DNA of 64,000 bases from Alcanivorax hongdengensis A-11-3 (GTDB taxonomy: Bacteria > Pseudomonadota > Gammaproteobacteria > Pseudomonadales > Alcanivoracaceae). The notes under the pieces were generated by a model that saw only the letters and a program-made list of their open reading frames with translations, was not told the DNA's origin and did not search any database. Below, piece after piece: positions 35,028-43,596 of this stretch. The stretch is taken from assembly GCF_000300995.1 (NCBI RefSeq), contig NZ_AMRJ01000018.1, positions 1-64,000 of the forward strand, written 5' to 3'. The position numbers were made by a program, and so were the translations under genes. Within the stretch, counting starts at the first letter, position 1; each line of letters starts with the position of its first letter.

Positions 35028-35630
35028 TCAACCCTGTGGTTGCAGCAGCAGATCCACGATGGCAGTGCCGTTATCCGCCACCAGGTGCAGCGCCGGCGCC
35101 TGGTAAGGATCGGCAAACAGCACGCCCCGGTAGTGACCGTCACGCTCACCGCAATGCAGCAAGGTCAGGCCGACCTTGCGAGCCTCGGCCAGCGGACGGG
35201 TTTTCCAGTGGCCTACCAGCAGGCAGCCCTGTTCGGTGCGGCCGGCAAAACGCCCGGCACGGGTCAGGGTCAGCGACAGCGGCGTATCGTCCAGCAGGGT
35301 CCGGTAGTCACCGGCCTGACTGTCCGCATTGAGTGCGGTCAACCGGGCCGACCGTTGCGAGGCGAACAGCACGGCCTGCTGCAAGGCCACACCCTGCCAC
35401 GGGAACAGGCGGCTGGAGCGACGGGCCAGGGCCGTGGTCTTTTCCTGCTCGCCGTTGAGCAATACCTCGGCGCCGCCATCGGCATCATAAAAGGCCGTGA
35501 ACCGGTAGAGCTGGCCATCCAGGGTCACGGCCCCGGTGTAACTGCCCTCGGCCAGATCCGGAGCCGACACCTCACCGCCGCCACAGGCGGCCAGCAGGCC
35601 GGCCAGTAACAGGGTACTAAGGCGTCGCAT
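35028..35630 (-). CDS. Lipoprotein of unknown function, coupled to surE-like gene
   Basis: 200 residues from the ATG at 35630. MRRLSTLLLAGLLAAC gives a lipid Cys at residue 16, followed by GGG. The mature domain is beta-rich (GSYTGAVTLDGQLYRFTAFYDADGGAEVLL) with paired cysteines near residues 142 and 163 (GCLLVGHW and LLHCGERDGHYRG). It overlaps the end of the SurE-like gene by 14 bases, so both are made together. I do not recognise the family. Confidence 0.75.
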   Translation of the reverse strand: MRRLSTLLLAGLLAACGGGEVSAPDLAEGSYTGAVTLDGQLYRFTAFYDADGGAEVLLNGEQEKTTALARRSSRLFPWQGVALQQAVLFASQRSARLTALNADSQAGDYRTLLDDTPLSLTLTRAGRFAGRTEQGCLLVGHWKTRPLAEARKVGLTLLHCGERDGHYRGVLFADPYQAPALHLVADNGTAIVDLLLQPQG

Positions 35631-36564
35631 CGGCAGCCTCCCCGTCAAACAGGTCATGCAGCTGCAGGCGGGCCGCTTCTTCGGCATGGCGCTTGGCGTT
35701 GTAGTCGCCGTCGATCACCGACAGGGTGATAAAGCCCTGGTTGACCAGCCGGGTCTCGGCCAGCGGATCATCGTCCACCGGCAGGCTAACGCCTTCGGGC
35801 AACGAGTTGACGCCCGGGAAGTAAAAGCTGATGCCGGCACCGCGAATGCCCGGCGCATAGGACTGGGCGATCAAATCGGTGGACAGGTCGGCACGGAACA
35901 CCGGATTCACGTCACTCATTTGCGAGATGCGCGAAAAGGCGAACTGGCCGGGCGCCTGGGCGGCATCGTCAAACGCCGGGATATTCATGTTCAGCCCATA
36001 GCCTTTGGCCAGGGAAAGCTGACCGTCAGTTTCCAGCTGGTCAATCACCTTGACCACCATGGTCGCCACCGCCGCGGACAGCGCTTCGTTGTCGGCGGTG
36101 TTTTCACTGGCACTGACGGCAATGGCGGGGATACCCCGGTGCAGGGCGACCACGGCGGCGCCATCGGTGCCGGACATGGTGGTGGCATACCCCAGGTTGT
36201 GGCCCTCATTGGGGCCGGAGATCACCAGGTCGGGCATGGCCCCAAAGCGCTGCTGGGCCACCACATCCAGACCGTAAAGCATGGACATGACCGGCGTGCC
36301 ATCCACGTAGTGAATATCCGCATCCGCCGGGTCACTGCCCACTTCCGTGGGGCGAATAAAGTTGATGCTGCCGGACTTGCCGCTCTGGTTAACCTTGGGA
36401 GCACTAATGATGACCTGGTCGCCACGGGCCTTGAGCGCCTGATACAGGGCGCGAATGTTGGTGGTCTGGTAGCCATCATCATTGGTGATGACAATGTTGA
36501 GCGCCAGCGCGGAGCCGGTCGCCATGAGCAGAAGCCCGCCCAGGAGCACTCTGACAAACTGCAT
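35617..36564 (-). CDS. Exported SurE-like 5'/3'-nucleotidase
   Basis: 315 residues from the ATG at 36564. The N-terminal signal peptide MQFVRVLLGGLLLMATGSALA is followed at once by the SurE catalytic start NIVITNDDGYQTTNIRALYQAL. KVNQSGKSGSI, VDGTPVMSMLYGLD and LVISGPNEGHNLGYATTMSGT supply the other metal and phosphate ligands. Classical SurE is cytosolic; this one should act in the periplasm or outside, probably scavenging nucleotides or phosphate. It is divergent from a TetR gene with 179 bases between, which may control it. Confidence 0.88.
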   Translation of the reverse strand: MQFVRVLLGGLLLMATGSALALNIVITNDDGYQTTNIRALYQALKARGDQVIISAPKVNQSGKSGSINFIRPTEVGSDPADADIHYVDGTPVMSMLYGLDVVAQQRFGAMPDLVISGPNEGHNLGYATTMSGTDGAAVVALHRGIPAIAVSASENTADNEALSAAVATMVVKVIDQLETDGQLSLAKGYGLNMNIPAFDDAAQAPGQFAFSRISQMSDVNPVFRADLSTDLIAQSYAPGIRGAGISFYFPGVNSLPEGVSLPVDDDPLAETRLVNQGFITLSVIDGDYNAKRHAEEAARLQLHDLFDGEAADATP

Positions 36565-36743
36565 AGAATCGTCCCTTCCGATTAGTCGTGAATTTGCATA
36601 AACATACATGCATGTTTGTTTCTCGACAAAAGCGGGGCCTGCCGTTCACTCCGACAAATCGCCCCTTGATCGAAATCTCTGCCGTCCCCAATTCCATGGT
36701 TCTGTCGCAAGGCCTTTGCTAGTCTTTGTTTTCGGAGGGAACC

Positions 36744-37319
36744 ATGGCCCGTCAGACGGACAGGACGCGCAGCACTCGCCAGCGACTGCTGGAGGCGGCA
36801 CGACAATGCATAGTGGAATCAGGCTGGGCCGGCGCCCATGCGCTGACGATTTGCCAGCGGGCCGGTGTCAGCCGCGGCGCGCTGCATCACCACTTTCCCG
36901 ATGGCCGCTATGGCCTGGCAGCACTGCTGGTGGAGCAGCTGCTCGAGCAGCAGCTGGCCGGCATGCCGCAATGCGACAGCCCACTGGCGACCATGAAGGC
37001 GACGCTGCGGCAACTGGCGGAGCATCCGGACGACCCGGCCCAGCTGATTCTCATGGAGCTGTGGATGGCCAGTCGCAGTGATACGCGCCTGCAGGAAACG
37101 GTACTGCCGGTGATCCATGCCGGCTCGCAACGGATGATGGCCAGCGTCACCGAACATCCGGCACCGGACAGCCAGAGCGGGCTCGATACCCTGCTCAGCC
37201 GGCTGGTGCTGCAGGGCGCCAGCATGCAGCTGTTTTCGCGCAGCTATGACCGCCGATTGCTGCAACAGGCCCTCTATCGTTTTCTTGAACTGCTGGACGC
37301 CGACCCGGGTCCACACTGA
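36744..37319 (+). CDS. TetR/AcrR-family transcriptional regulator
   Basis: 191 residues from the ATG at 36744, with GGAGGG 4 bases upstream. N-terminal helix-turn-helix: RQRLLEAARQCIVESGWAGA then ICQRAGVSRGALHHHFPDG. The C-terminal domain is helical with the TetR ligand-pocket layout. It faces the exported SurE-like gene, its most likely target. Effector unknown. Confidence 0.9.
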   Translation: MARQTDRTRSTRQRLLEAARQCIVESGWAGAHALTICQRAGVSRGALHHHFPDGRYGLAALLVEQLLEQQLAGMPQCDSPLATMKATLRQLAEHPDDPAQLILMELWMASRSDTRLQETVLPVIHAGSQRMMASVTEHPAPDSQSGLDTLLSRLVLQGASMQLFSRSYDRRLLQQALYRFLELLDADPGPH

Positions 37320-37398
37320 ATGTTACAAGGCCACCACCGGTCACTTTGCTAACCTATCGGCCCGGAATCAGGCCCCGTTACTCACAACAGGAAACGCG

Positions 37399-38073
37399 AT
37401 GTCCACTGTCAATACGCCCCCGCAACCCTATTCCGTGCTTGAGGAAGTGCTCAACGGCCTCACCCACGGCATCGGCGCCGCCCTCAGTATCGCCGGCACC
37501 GTGGTGCTGGTGGTGGCAGCCAGCCTGCAGGGCGACCCCTGGAAGATTGTCAGCGTCAGCATCTTCGGCGCGTCCCTGATCCTGCTCTACAGCGCCAGCA
37601 CCCTTTACCACAGTCTGCGCAACCCGAAACTGCGCGCCGCCTTCAAGATGCTCGATCACTGTGCCATCTACGCCTTGATCGCCGGCACCTATACGCCCTT
37701 CCTGCTGGTCAACCTGCGCGGCGGCACCGGCTGGATTCTGTTCGCGGTGATCTGGGCCCTGGCGCTCACCGGCATCGGCCTCAAGGCCCTTTACGGCCAC
37801 CGCTTCAAGGCCCTGCGGGTGATCATTTACCTGGCCATGGGCTGGCTGATTCTGGTGGCCTCCGGCGATCTCACCACCAAGCTCAATGACGTGGGCTTCT
37901 GGCTGGTACTGGCCGGCGGCATTACCTACACCGTAGGCGTGATCTTTTACCTGGCCGACCGCATCATCCCCTTCAACCATGCCATCTGGCACCTGTTCGT
38001 GGTGGGCGGCAGCGTCTGCCACTTCTACGCGGTCTACTACGGCGTTCTGCCCTTTACCCCCGCCGCGGGCTAA
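37399..38073 (+). CDS. Hemolysin III family protein (YqfA/PAQR-like)
   Basis: 224 residues from the ATG at 37399 with AGGAAA upstream. Seven membrane helices. Conserved metal ligands of the family appear in NGLTHGIGAALS, STLYHSL, and near the C-terminus in NHAIWHLFVVGGSVCHFYAVYY. Members related to PAQR receptors are thought to be metal-dependent membrane hydrolases; haemolysis is not established for most. No operon partner is evident. Confidence 0.92.
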   Translation: MSTVNTPPQPYSVLEEVLNGLTHGIGAALSIAGTVVLVVAASLQGDPWKIVSVSIFGASLILLYSASTLYHSLRNPKLRAAFKMLDHCAIYALIAGTYTPFLLVNLRGGTGWILFAVIWALALTGIGLKALYGHRFKALRVIIYLAMGWLILVASGDLTTKLNDVGFWLVLAGGITYTVGVIFYLADRIIPFNHAIWHLFVVGGSVCHFYAVYYGVLPFTPAAG

Positions 38074-38123
38074 CCCGGCCCATTGACCCACCACCGCTTG
38101 CGCGGTGGTCGTTTATCATTCAT

Positions 38124-38148
38124 TATATATTTTAGTATATTATATATT
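38124..38148. promoter_or_regulatory. TATA-rich imperfect palindrome, candidate BigR/ArsR operator
   Basis: TATATATTTT-AG-TATATTATATA sequence immediately before the ArsR-type ATG at 38150. Its imperfect dyad and place are like the AT-rich operators of BigR/YgaV sulfur-responsive repressors. The region must also contain the promoter. Confidence 0.5.
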
Positions 38149-38149
38149 G

Positions 38150-38470
38150 ATGGATGCCATGGAACTCGACGATCTGCAGTTATTGCACCAGAACGCGGAT
38201 GCCGCCAGCCAACTGCTCAAGGCGCTGTCCAACCCGGTCCGCCTGCTACTGCTGTGCCAGCTCACCGAGGGCGAACGCAGCGTCGGCGAACTGGAAGACA
38301 GAACCGGCATACGCCAGCCATCCCTGTCCCAGCAGCTGGGGGTGTTGCGCCGCGAAGGGCTGATCGCCCCGCGCCGCGACGGCAAGCAGGTGTATTACCG
38401 GGTGGCCGACCACCGGGCCATGGCCATCCTGACCACGCTTTACACCCTGTTCTGTGACGAGGAGTCCTGA
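38150..38470 (+). CDS. ArsR-family repressor (BigR/YgaV-like)
   Basis: 106 residues from the ATG at 38150 (an alternative ATG lies at 38159). Winged helix: [21 protein letters not shown], then [32 protein letters not shown] (shown in parts [15 protein letters not shown] and KQVYYRV). Cysteines fall in LLLCQL and LFCDEES, the positions used for persulfide sensing in BigR/YgaV/SqrR relatives. It starts an operon with two YedE-type sulfur transporters, so it probably derepresses on sulfide or polysulfide. No sulfur dioxygenase is present here. Confidence 0.88.
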   Translation: MDAMELDDLQLLHQNADAASQLLKALSNPVRLLLLCQLTEGERSVGELEDRTGIRQPSLSQQLGVLRREGLIAPRRDGKQVYYRVADHRAMAILTTLYTLFCDEES

Positions 38471-38471
38471 C

Positions 38472-38912
38472 ATGACACTGGACTGGAATGCCTTTACCCC
38501 CTGGAGCGCCCTGGCCGGCGGCGCACTGATCGGCCTGGCCGCAGCACTGTTCATCCATGCCAATGGCCGTATTGCCGGCATCAGCGGCATCGTCGGCGGC
38601 CTGCTGCGCCCGGCACCGGGCGACCGTCACTGGCGGCTCGCGTTTGTACTGGGCATGGTGCTCGCACCGCTGGCCTGGGCGGCAGTGACCGCCCTGCCAC
38701 CGCTGGTGATTGATGCTGACTGGCCAACGCTGGTGGTGGCCGGCCTGCTGGTCGGCATCAGCACCCGTTATGGCGCCGGCTGCACCAGTGGCCATGGTGT
38801 CTGCGGTATTTCCCGGCTGTCGCCGCGCTCCATCACCGCCACCCTGGCCTTCATGGCCAGCGGTTTCATCACCGTGTTTGTGATCCGTCATCTGCTGGGA
38901 GGTGCCCTGTGA
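38472..38912 (+). CDS. YeeE/YedE family transporter, N-terminal half
   Basis: 146 residues from the ATG at 38472, whose Shine-Dalgarno GAGGAG overlaps the end of the regulator gene. Four or so membrane helices with [25 protein letters not shown] and the conserved Cys patch [23 protein letters not shown]. In YeeE, which imports thiosulfate, such cysteines relay the substrate. It pairs with the next gene, since the two half-size proteins together equal a full YedE. Confidence 0.9.
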   Translation: MTLDWNAFTPWSALAGGALIGLAAALFIHANGRIAGISGIVGGLLRPAPGDRHWRLAFVLGMVLAPLAWAAVTALPPLVIDADWPTLVVAGLLVGISTRYGAGCTSGHGVCGISRLSPRSITATLAFMASGFITVFVIRHLLGGAL

Positions 38913-39334
38913 ACCGCGCAACCCTGACCGCCTTTGTCACCGGCCTGATCTTCGGCGTCGGCCTGTTGCTGGCCGGCATGGCCAACCCGGCCAAGGTCCT
39001 GGCCTTTCTTGATCTGGCCGGCGCCTGGGACCCGTCGCTGGCACTGGTGATGGTGGGCGCCATTGCCGTGGCCAGTGTCGGCTTTGCGCTGGCGCGCAAC
39101 AAACAGACCGCCTGGTGGGGCGACAGCATCCAGATCCCCGGCAAGCGCAAACTCGACCGGCGCCTGGTACTCGGCTCGCTGGGTTTTGGCGTCGGCTGGG
39201 GACTGGCCGGTTTCTGCCCCGGCCCGGCACTGGTGGCCCTGGGCACCGGCAGCCTCAAGGCGGTGATTTTCGTGGCCGCCATGCTGGCCGGCATGGCGCT
39301 CTTTGAAGGGATTGAACGCCAAAGACAGGGCTGA
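38909..39334 (+). CDS. DUF6691/YedE family transporter, C-terminal half
   Basis: 141 residues starting at a GTG that overlaps the previous stop in GTGA. Membrane helices include [21 protein letters not shown] and the second conserved Cys patch [19 protein letters not shown]. It forms the other half of the split sulfur-anion transporter. Translational coupling ensures equal amounts. Confidence 0.9.
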   Translation: MNRATLTAFVTGLIFGVGLLLAGMANPAKVLAFLDLAGAWDPSLALVMVGAIAVASVGFALARNKQTAWWGDSIQIPGKRKLDRRLVLGSLGFGVGWGLAGFCPGPALVALGTGSLKAVIFVAAMLAGMALFEGIERQRQG

Positions 39335-39344
39335 CAAGAACATC

Positions 39345-39373
39345 AGGACATTATGTCCTAGGACCATGTGTCC
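39345..39373. promoter_or_regulatory. Two adjacent GGAC/GTCC palindromes
   Basis: AGGACAT-T-ATGTCCT (39345-39359) is perfect, and GGAC-CATGT-GTCC (39361-39373) follows after one base. They lie after the transporter operon and 114 bases before the 37-aa gene. I cannot name the regulator. Confidence 0.45.
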
Positions 39374-39486
39374 AATGTTGATGGCGGCTAGCCTGACCTA
39401 GACTGGGACCAGGATGCCAAGCTGTATTTTCAGCAGGGGCGCCTCAAGTGACAGCACCTGGCAATCAACGGGAAAGGGTCGAAATA

Positions 39487-39600
39487 ATGGATTGGGTCCC
39501 GATCGTCTTCGTTACGTTCAAGGTTCTCGTGTTCGGCACGGGCATGTTCTTCGCCATCAAATGGCATTACGACCAGGGCAAGAAAGAGAAAAACGAATAG
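39487..39600 (+). CDS. 37-residue single-span membrane protein
   Basis: ATG at 39487 with a purine-rich GGGAAAGGG about 8 bases upstream, stop TAG at 39598-39600. The product begins MDWVPIVFVTFKVLVFGTG and continues MFFAIKWHYDQGKKEKNE: one hydrophobic helix, then a charged tail. The sharp helix-plus-basic-tail plan and good Shine-Dalgarno argue for a real gene. It resembles small membrane subunits or modulators in layout, but I do not recognise it. A perfect hairpin follows. Confidence 0.65.
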   Translation: MDWVPIVFVTFKVLVFGTGMFFAIKWHYDQGKKEKNE

Positions 39601-39617
39601 GGGCCGGCCGCCCTTTC

Positions 39618-39643
39618 GACAGGCTGTCTTTCAACAGCCTGTC
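39618..39643. terminator. Perfect 10-bp hairpin between convergent genes
   Basis: GACAGGCTGT and ACAGCCTGTC pair around CTTTCA. No good T-run follows on either strand, but the position between the 37-aa gene and the convergent glutathione peroxidase gene suits a terminator. Confidence 0.55.
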
Positions 39644-39669
39644 AGGCAGAGAGGGACGTCATCGGCGTC

Positions 39670-40146
39670 TTACAGCAACGCCTTGATGTCCTTCTCCAGG
39701 GACTCGGGCTTGTCGGTGGGTGCGTAACGCTTGAGCACCTTGCCATCGCGATTGATCAGGAACTTGGTGAAGTTCCACTTGATCGACTTGCTGCCCAGCA
39801 CCCCGGTGGCTTCCTGCTTGAGGTACTGATAGAGCGGATGGGTGCCATCACCATTCACGTCGATCTTGTCGAACATGGTGAAGCTGACGCCATAGTTCTT
39901 TTCACAGAAGGCGCCAATTTCCTCCGCTCCACCCGGCTCCTGCTTGCCGAACTGGTTGCAGGGAAAGCCGAGGATCTCCAGCCCCTGATCCTTGTAGGTG
40001 TCGTAAAGGGCTTCCAGGCCCTTGTACTGGGGCGTAAAGCCACACTTGCTGGCGGTGTTGACGATCAGCAATACCTTGCCGCGGAAATCGGCGAGACTTT
40101 TTTCCTCGCCGCCCAGTGTGTGGGCCTGAAAGTCGTAGATGCTCAT
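39670..40146 (-). CDS. Glutathione peroxidase family protein
   Basis: 158 residues from the ATG at 40146. Thiol peroxidase of the BtuE/GPx type: peroxidatic Cys in [12 protein letters not shown], Gln in [11 protein letters not shown], and Trp/Asn in [14 protein letters not shown]. Cys replaces selenocysteine, as usual in bacteria. It probably uses thioredoxin or glutathione to reduce peroxides. The gene lies after the Tad locus, with a separate start 42 bases downstream of the last Tad-linked gene. Confidence 0.92.
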   Translation of the reverse strand: MSIYDFQAHTLGGEEKSLADFRGKVLLIVNTASKCGFTPQYKGLEALYDTYKDQGLEILGFPCNQFGKQEPGGAEEIGAFCEKNYGVSFTMFDKIDVNGDGTHPLYQYLKQEATGVLGSKSIKWNFTKFLINRDGKVLKRYAPTDKPESLEKDIKALL

Positions 40147-40188
40147 TGGGGCGCCTCCCTCTGAATGAAGCCAGAACGGCACCCCGGA

Positions 40189-41358
40189 TCAGCGCCGTGC
40201 CGAATAACAGCGCGCGAGTAGAGCGTCGTTCAGTGCTTGATAAGTGAATGATTCGGCCACCCCTTGGTTCAGGGTAACCGTCACAGAACCGTCGACACCA
40301 TCATAAACTACTTGGGCGGTATTGCCTGCTTCGTCTTCCATGGTCAGGGCACCGGACACAATTGACTGGGTATCGCCAAACAGCAGGAACTCTGCGTTCT
40401 CACCTCGGGCCAGGTCCACGGTCAAACCATCGGTGCTCACCCGATAACGACCTGCCGGGCACGCGCCGTCAATGGACTGGCCGTCACCATCCAGAAAACG
40501 CAAGCCGAACACGCCACTGTAGCGCTCTTCCCGGTACTCGGAGGCGGGGCGATCAGTAATCGCCTGGAAGCTCATCTCGAAACGGTCATCAGCGCCGGTA
40601 CCGGTCTGCAGATCATAACCGATGCCATCGTTACCACCGCTACGGATACGGCTCACCTGATACAACCGGGTGGCACCGCCGCCGTCGCCCAGTAGGCTAT
40701 CCTGGCCAACGCCGCGCCGGAGCTCCACATGACCATCCCAGTACCGGGACCATTCCAGGCCGGAGCCGCTCTCGGTACGCAGAGTCACGCTGAACGGCTC
40801 CTCCAGACTGACCCCGGAGAGTTCATAGGCCGCAAACACATCGGCCTTGACCGGATCGGCATTCACCGGGTAACCGATGCGACGCTCGCCTTCGGTGTTC
40901 GTCTCCGCAAAACCGGAGGGGCTCGTCAGGTCACCTTCCTGACAATTCCGGTCGTCGGTGGTAACCACGTCGAAAAGACCCCCGTTGTAAGGTGAATGCA
41001 GATCTTCGTCCCTGCGACCGAGAAAAACCACCTGACCACCGTCGGAGCAGGCCTGGGTGCTCAACACCCGGCTGTCTTCTGCATTACCCAAGGCGCCAAA
41101 CAGCGACAACCCGGCAGCGCTCATACCCACGGTGCTGCCATAGACAGAGCCTGGCGCCAGCAGCGCCACCGTTTCCGCGCTGTCAAAGGTGGCGACAGGC
41201 ACCTCAGACAGAGACCGCGGCAGGGTATCTTGACCGCCTGCGCCGTCGCCGGGGTTGGAACCGCCACCCCCACTACCTCCGCAGGCAGCAAGCAAGCCAG
41301 TCAGAGCCAGCGTAATACCGGTCCAAGCCGCTGCACGGTCAAACGGGATCCGTTTCAT
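40189..41358 (-). CDS. Large lipoprotein at the end of the Tad locus
   Basis: 389 residues from the ATG at 41358; an in-frame extension of 112 residues would overlap the OmpA-like gene and lose the signal. MKRIPFDRAAAWTGITLALT leads into GLLAAC with the lipid Cys at residue 26, followed by a Gly/Ser linker. The mature part is acidic and beta-rich with Asp/Gly loops, cysteines in TQACSDGG, RNCQEGD and DGACPAGRYR, and a terminal CYSARR. No known domain recognised. Its start overlaps the end of the DUF4892/OmpA gene by 20 bases, so it belongs to the Tad transcript. Confidence 0.72.
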   Translation of the reverse strand: MKRIPFDRAAAWTGITLALTGLLAACGGSGGGGSNPGDGAGGQDTLPRSLSEVPVATFDSAETVALLAPGSVYGSTVGMSAAGLSLFGALGNAEDSRVLSTQACSDGGQVVFLGRRDEDLHSPYNGGLFDVVTTDDRNCQEGDLTSPSGFAETNTEGERRIGYPVNADPVKADVFAAYELSGVSLEEPFSVTLRTESGSGLEWSRYWDGHVELRRGVGQDSLLGDGGGATRLYQVSRIRSGGNDGIGYDLQTGTGADDRFEMSFQAITDRPASEYREERYSGVFGLRFLDGDGQSIDGACPAGRYRVSTDGLTVDLARGENAEFLLFGDTQSIVSGALTMEDEAGNTAQVVYDGVDGSVTVTLNQGVAESFTYQALNDALLARCYSARR

Positions 41359-42343
41359 CGTCTTGATCTCCTTGGGATAAGTTGTTGCCTTCGTCGGTGC
41401 TGGCCGGCTCGGCCCCGGACGGTGCCGGAGCGGCATCCGCTTGGGTATCGAGGGCCTCTTTCTCTGCCTCGTGAATCTCCAGGACAAGATCCACCCGGCG
41501 CCAGCGCCGGCCCTTCTCGCCCGGTGGCGGCACCTGTACCTGGCCACCATGGTTGGCGACCCACCCGGCACCACCATGTTCGGACAACCAGGCGGCGACT
41601 CGGTCGGCGCGTTCCTGAGCCAGGTCCTGATTGCTTTCACGGACCTCGTCGCCAGTACCGTCCGCGTAACCGATGACACCGGCGCGCAGATCATCCTGCT
41701 CGCGCAGGGCTGTGGCTACCCGGTCCACGCGGAGCAAATCGGCAAGGGTCAGCCGACTGTCGTTGAGGCCGAAAAACAATTGCTGCTCGCCGGGTTCAGC
41801 GGCCAGGGAGTGCACCCCAGTCAGGTGCGCGTTCTCCATGCTCACCGCCACGCTGCGTGGCAAGTCGTCGACTTCATTGACATACACCGACACGTAATCA
41901 CCACGATCGGCACGCTTGCCTTTATGAGCGAGCAAGTAATGCTGGGTATCGTTTTGACCAATCACTCCCTTGCCCATCATCAACCGCCAGCCGGCAGCGT
42001 CGCCGCAGTTGGCGCGGTGACACTCGAAGGTGATCCGGTAGCCGGCGCCGGTGAGTCGGGCGCGGTAATGGTCGATGATGCTCAGGTCGCTGTCCGCAGG
42101 GGGATGATCAAGCACCGAACGACGCATTCTCCCGACCACCTGGACCTCGCCTCCGGAGGCATAGCCCTGGCGCTTCTCGCTATCGAGATAACGCAACGGC
42201 GCGCTTTGCAACACGGTGTCCGCCCGGGACTGATAGGTCTGCTCCATGACCGTTTCATGGTTGAACAGCGCCGCTGGCTGCAAGGCGTTCGCGGAACCGG
42301 CCAGGGCCATCAGCGCCAACGCCGAGGGGATTCGCTTGATCAT
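41339..42343 (-). CDS. DUF4892-like protein with C-terminal OmpA domain
   Basis: 334 residues. Signal peptide MIKRIPSALALMALAGSANA. Residues about 25-190 resemble DUF4892 (YQSRADTVLQSAPLRYLDSEK, FECHRANCGDAAGW with two Cys). Residues about 195-290 form an OmpA-type peptidoglycan-binding domain (VIGYADGTGDEVRESNQDLAQERADRVAAWL; ends VIGYADGTGD and RADRVAAWL). The tail is acidic and low-complexity. It likely anchors the pilus machinery to peptidoglycan near the secretin. It lies 3 bases after the TadE-like gene. Confidence 0.78.
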   Translation of the reverse strand: MIKRIPSALALMALAGSANALQPAALFNHETVMEQTYQSRADTVLQSAPLRYLDSEKRQGYASGGEVQVVGRMRRSVLDHPPADSDLSIIDHYRARLTGAGYRITFECHRANCGDAAGWRLMMGKGVIGQNDTQHYLLAHKGKRADRGDYVSVYVNEVDDLPRSVAVSMENAHLTGVHSLAAEPGEQQLFFGLNDSRLTLADLLRVDRVATALREQDDLRAGVIGYADGTGDEVRESNQDLAQERADRVAAWLSEHGGAGWVANHGGQVQVPPPGEKGRRWRRVDLVLEIHEAEKEALDTQADAAPAPSGAEPASTDEGNNLSQGDQDDETDPV

Positions 42344-42346
42344 GCT

Positions 42347-43144
42347 TTACCTCAGATTCTTGCAGTTGGTATTTCGTAGCAGGTTGCCTTCGCAACGCAC
42401 TGGCGTTTGCATACGCACCACGGCGTGACTGGATAGCGGGAAGTAGTAGCCACCCTCGGCGGCGCGCATCAGGCTGCAGCGGCGCCAGTCGGCGGAGTTG
42501 ATCAGGCCGCTCAGATTCACCGCTTCCCACACCAGCTTGTTGATCCCCGGCACTTTCATCTCCTGGCACCAGACCGTGCGCACCTTGAGCAGGTTGGCAT
42601 CCTGCACATTGATCTTGCGTCCATTGACATCCACCTGGATGGCCGGACGCTGGGACAGGTTGTCGTTGGGAATCTCGTAGTAACGGGCGTCGGCGTCCAC
42701 TTCCCGGTAATCGCCACCATTGGGACAGCCGCGTCGGCGGCAGTCGCCGGTAAGCCGCCAGGCCGACCGGGAGAATTTCCGGAAGTCGGCAGCCGTGGGG
42801 GAAATCACTTCCACCTTGGCGATAGGGTGAGCATCGACACCGTAAATACGGCTTAGCGCTTCGCGCCGGGCAGTGTAGGATGCCAGATTCGGCGATTCTC
42901 CCGGAGGCACCGCATACAAGGTAGGCAGCATGCCGCGTACCAGCTCCTGCTTCATGTCGCGGGTAAAAGCGTGATGCAAAGCCCCGGCGCGGGCGGCACG
43001 GAAGGAGGCATCGTTGAGCGTCGCCTTGGCCCGGTACATCAGCCCAAGCTGCAGAATCGCCAGCAACAAGGGCACCCCCCAAGCGAAGGTAATGAGCATC
43101 TCCGCCAGGGCCTGGCCCCGTTGCGCGCGCCGGCCCATCATCAC
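42347..43144 (-). CDS. TadE-like pseudopilin
   Basis: 265 residues. N-terminal basic patch GRRAQRGQALAEML followed by a hydrophobic helix (TFAWGVPLLLAILQLGLMY) is the TadE/prepilin-like signature, with Gly and Glu+5 around a possible cleavage site (G-QALAE). Six or so cysteines lie in the extracytoplasmic part (GDCRRRGC, VWCQEM, WRRCSL, RCEGN, TNCKN), suggesting disulphides. It overlaps the TadD gene by four bases. Length exceeds typical TadE (about 190). Confidence 0.8.
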   Translation of the reverse strand: MMMGRRAQRGQALAEMLITFAWGVPLLLAILQLGLMYRAKATLNDASFRAARAGALHHAFTRDMKQELVRGMLPTLYAVPPGESPNLASYTARREALSRIYGVDAHPIAKVEVISPTAADFRKFSRSAWRLTGDCRRRGCPNGGDYREVDADARYYEIPNDNLSQRPAIQVDVNGRKINVQDANLLKVRTVWCQEMKVPGINKLVWEAVNLSGLINSADWRRCSLMRAAEGGYYFPLSSHAVVRMQTPVRCEGNLLRNTNCKNLR

Positions 43145-43596
43145 CGACCCTCCGCCTGACCGGCGGTGAGCGCGTCCACCAACCTCTCACGCAGGGCACC
43201 GAGCCGGCGCTGATCCGCGGGCTGATCGGAGAAGCGCTGCTCCGCGTCCGCCAGAGTGCGCAGGGACTGCCGGGTGCGCACCAGAGCCAGGTTGTACCAG
43301 GCCCTGGCCTGGTCGGGGTCCAGCTCCAGGCAGCGCTCGTACATCGTGATAGCGGCGTCCAGCTGGTTGCTGCGCGCATAGATGTTGCCAAGACGGAACC
43401 AGCCCTGGTAGAGCGCCGGGTTATCGTTGACCAGCTCCCGGTAGTAGGCCTCCGCCTCCACGAACAGACCATCCGTGTAGGCCTGCTCAGCGCGGTGCAG
43501 CTTATCGGTGTTGTTCTCGCCGTCGGCGTTCGGCGCGCTAGAGGCGCAGGCGCTGAGCAGCGCGGTCAGCATTAGAGTCGGCCACAATCTGTACAT
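43141..43596 (-). CDS. TadD-like TPR lipoprotein
   Basis: 151 residues from the ATG at 43596. MYRLWPTLMLTALLSAC gives the lipid Cys at residue 17. Three TPR-like units follow (AEQAYTDGLFVEAEAYYRELV, GWFRLGNIYARSNQLDAAI, ARAWYNLALVRTRQ). TadD lipoproteins are pilotins or assembly factors for the Tad secretin. Its start lies 59 bases inside the upstream DUF192 gene, an unusually long overlap. Confidence 0.82.
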   Translation of the reverse strand: MYRLWPTLMLTALLSACASSAPNADGENNTDKLHRAEQAYTDGLFVEAEAYYRELVNDNPALYQGWFRLGNIYARSNQLDAAITMYERCLELDPDQARAWYNLALVRTRQSLRTLADAEQRFSDQPADQRRLGALRERLVDALTAGQAEGR

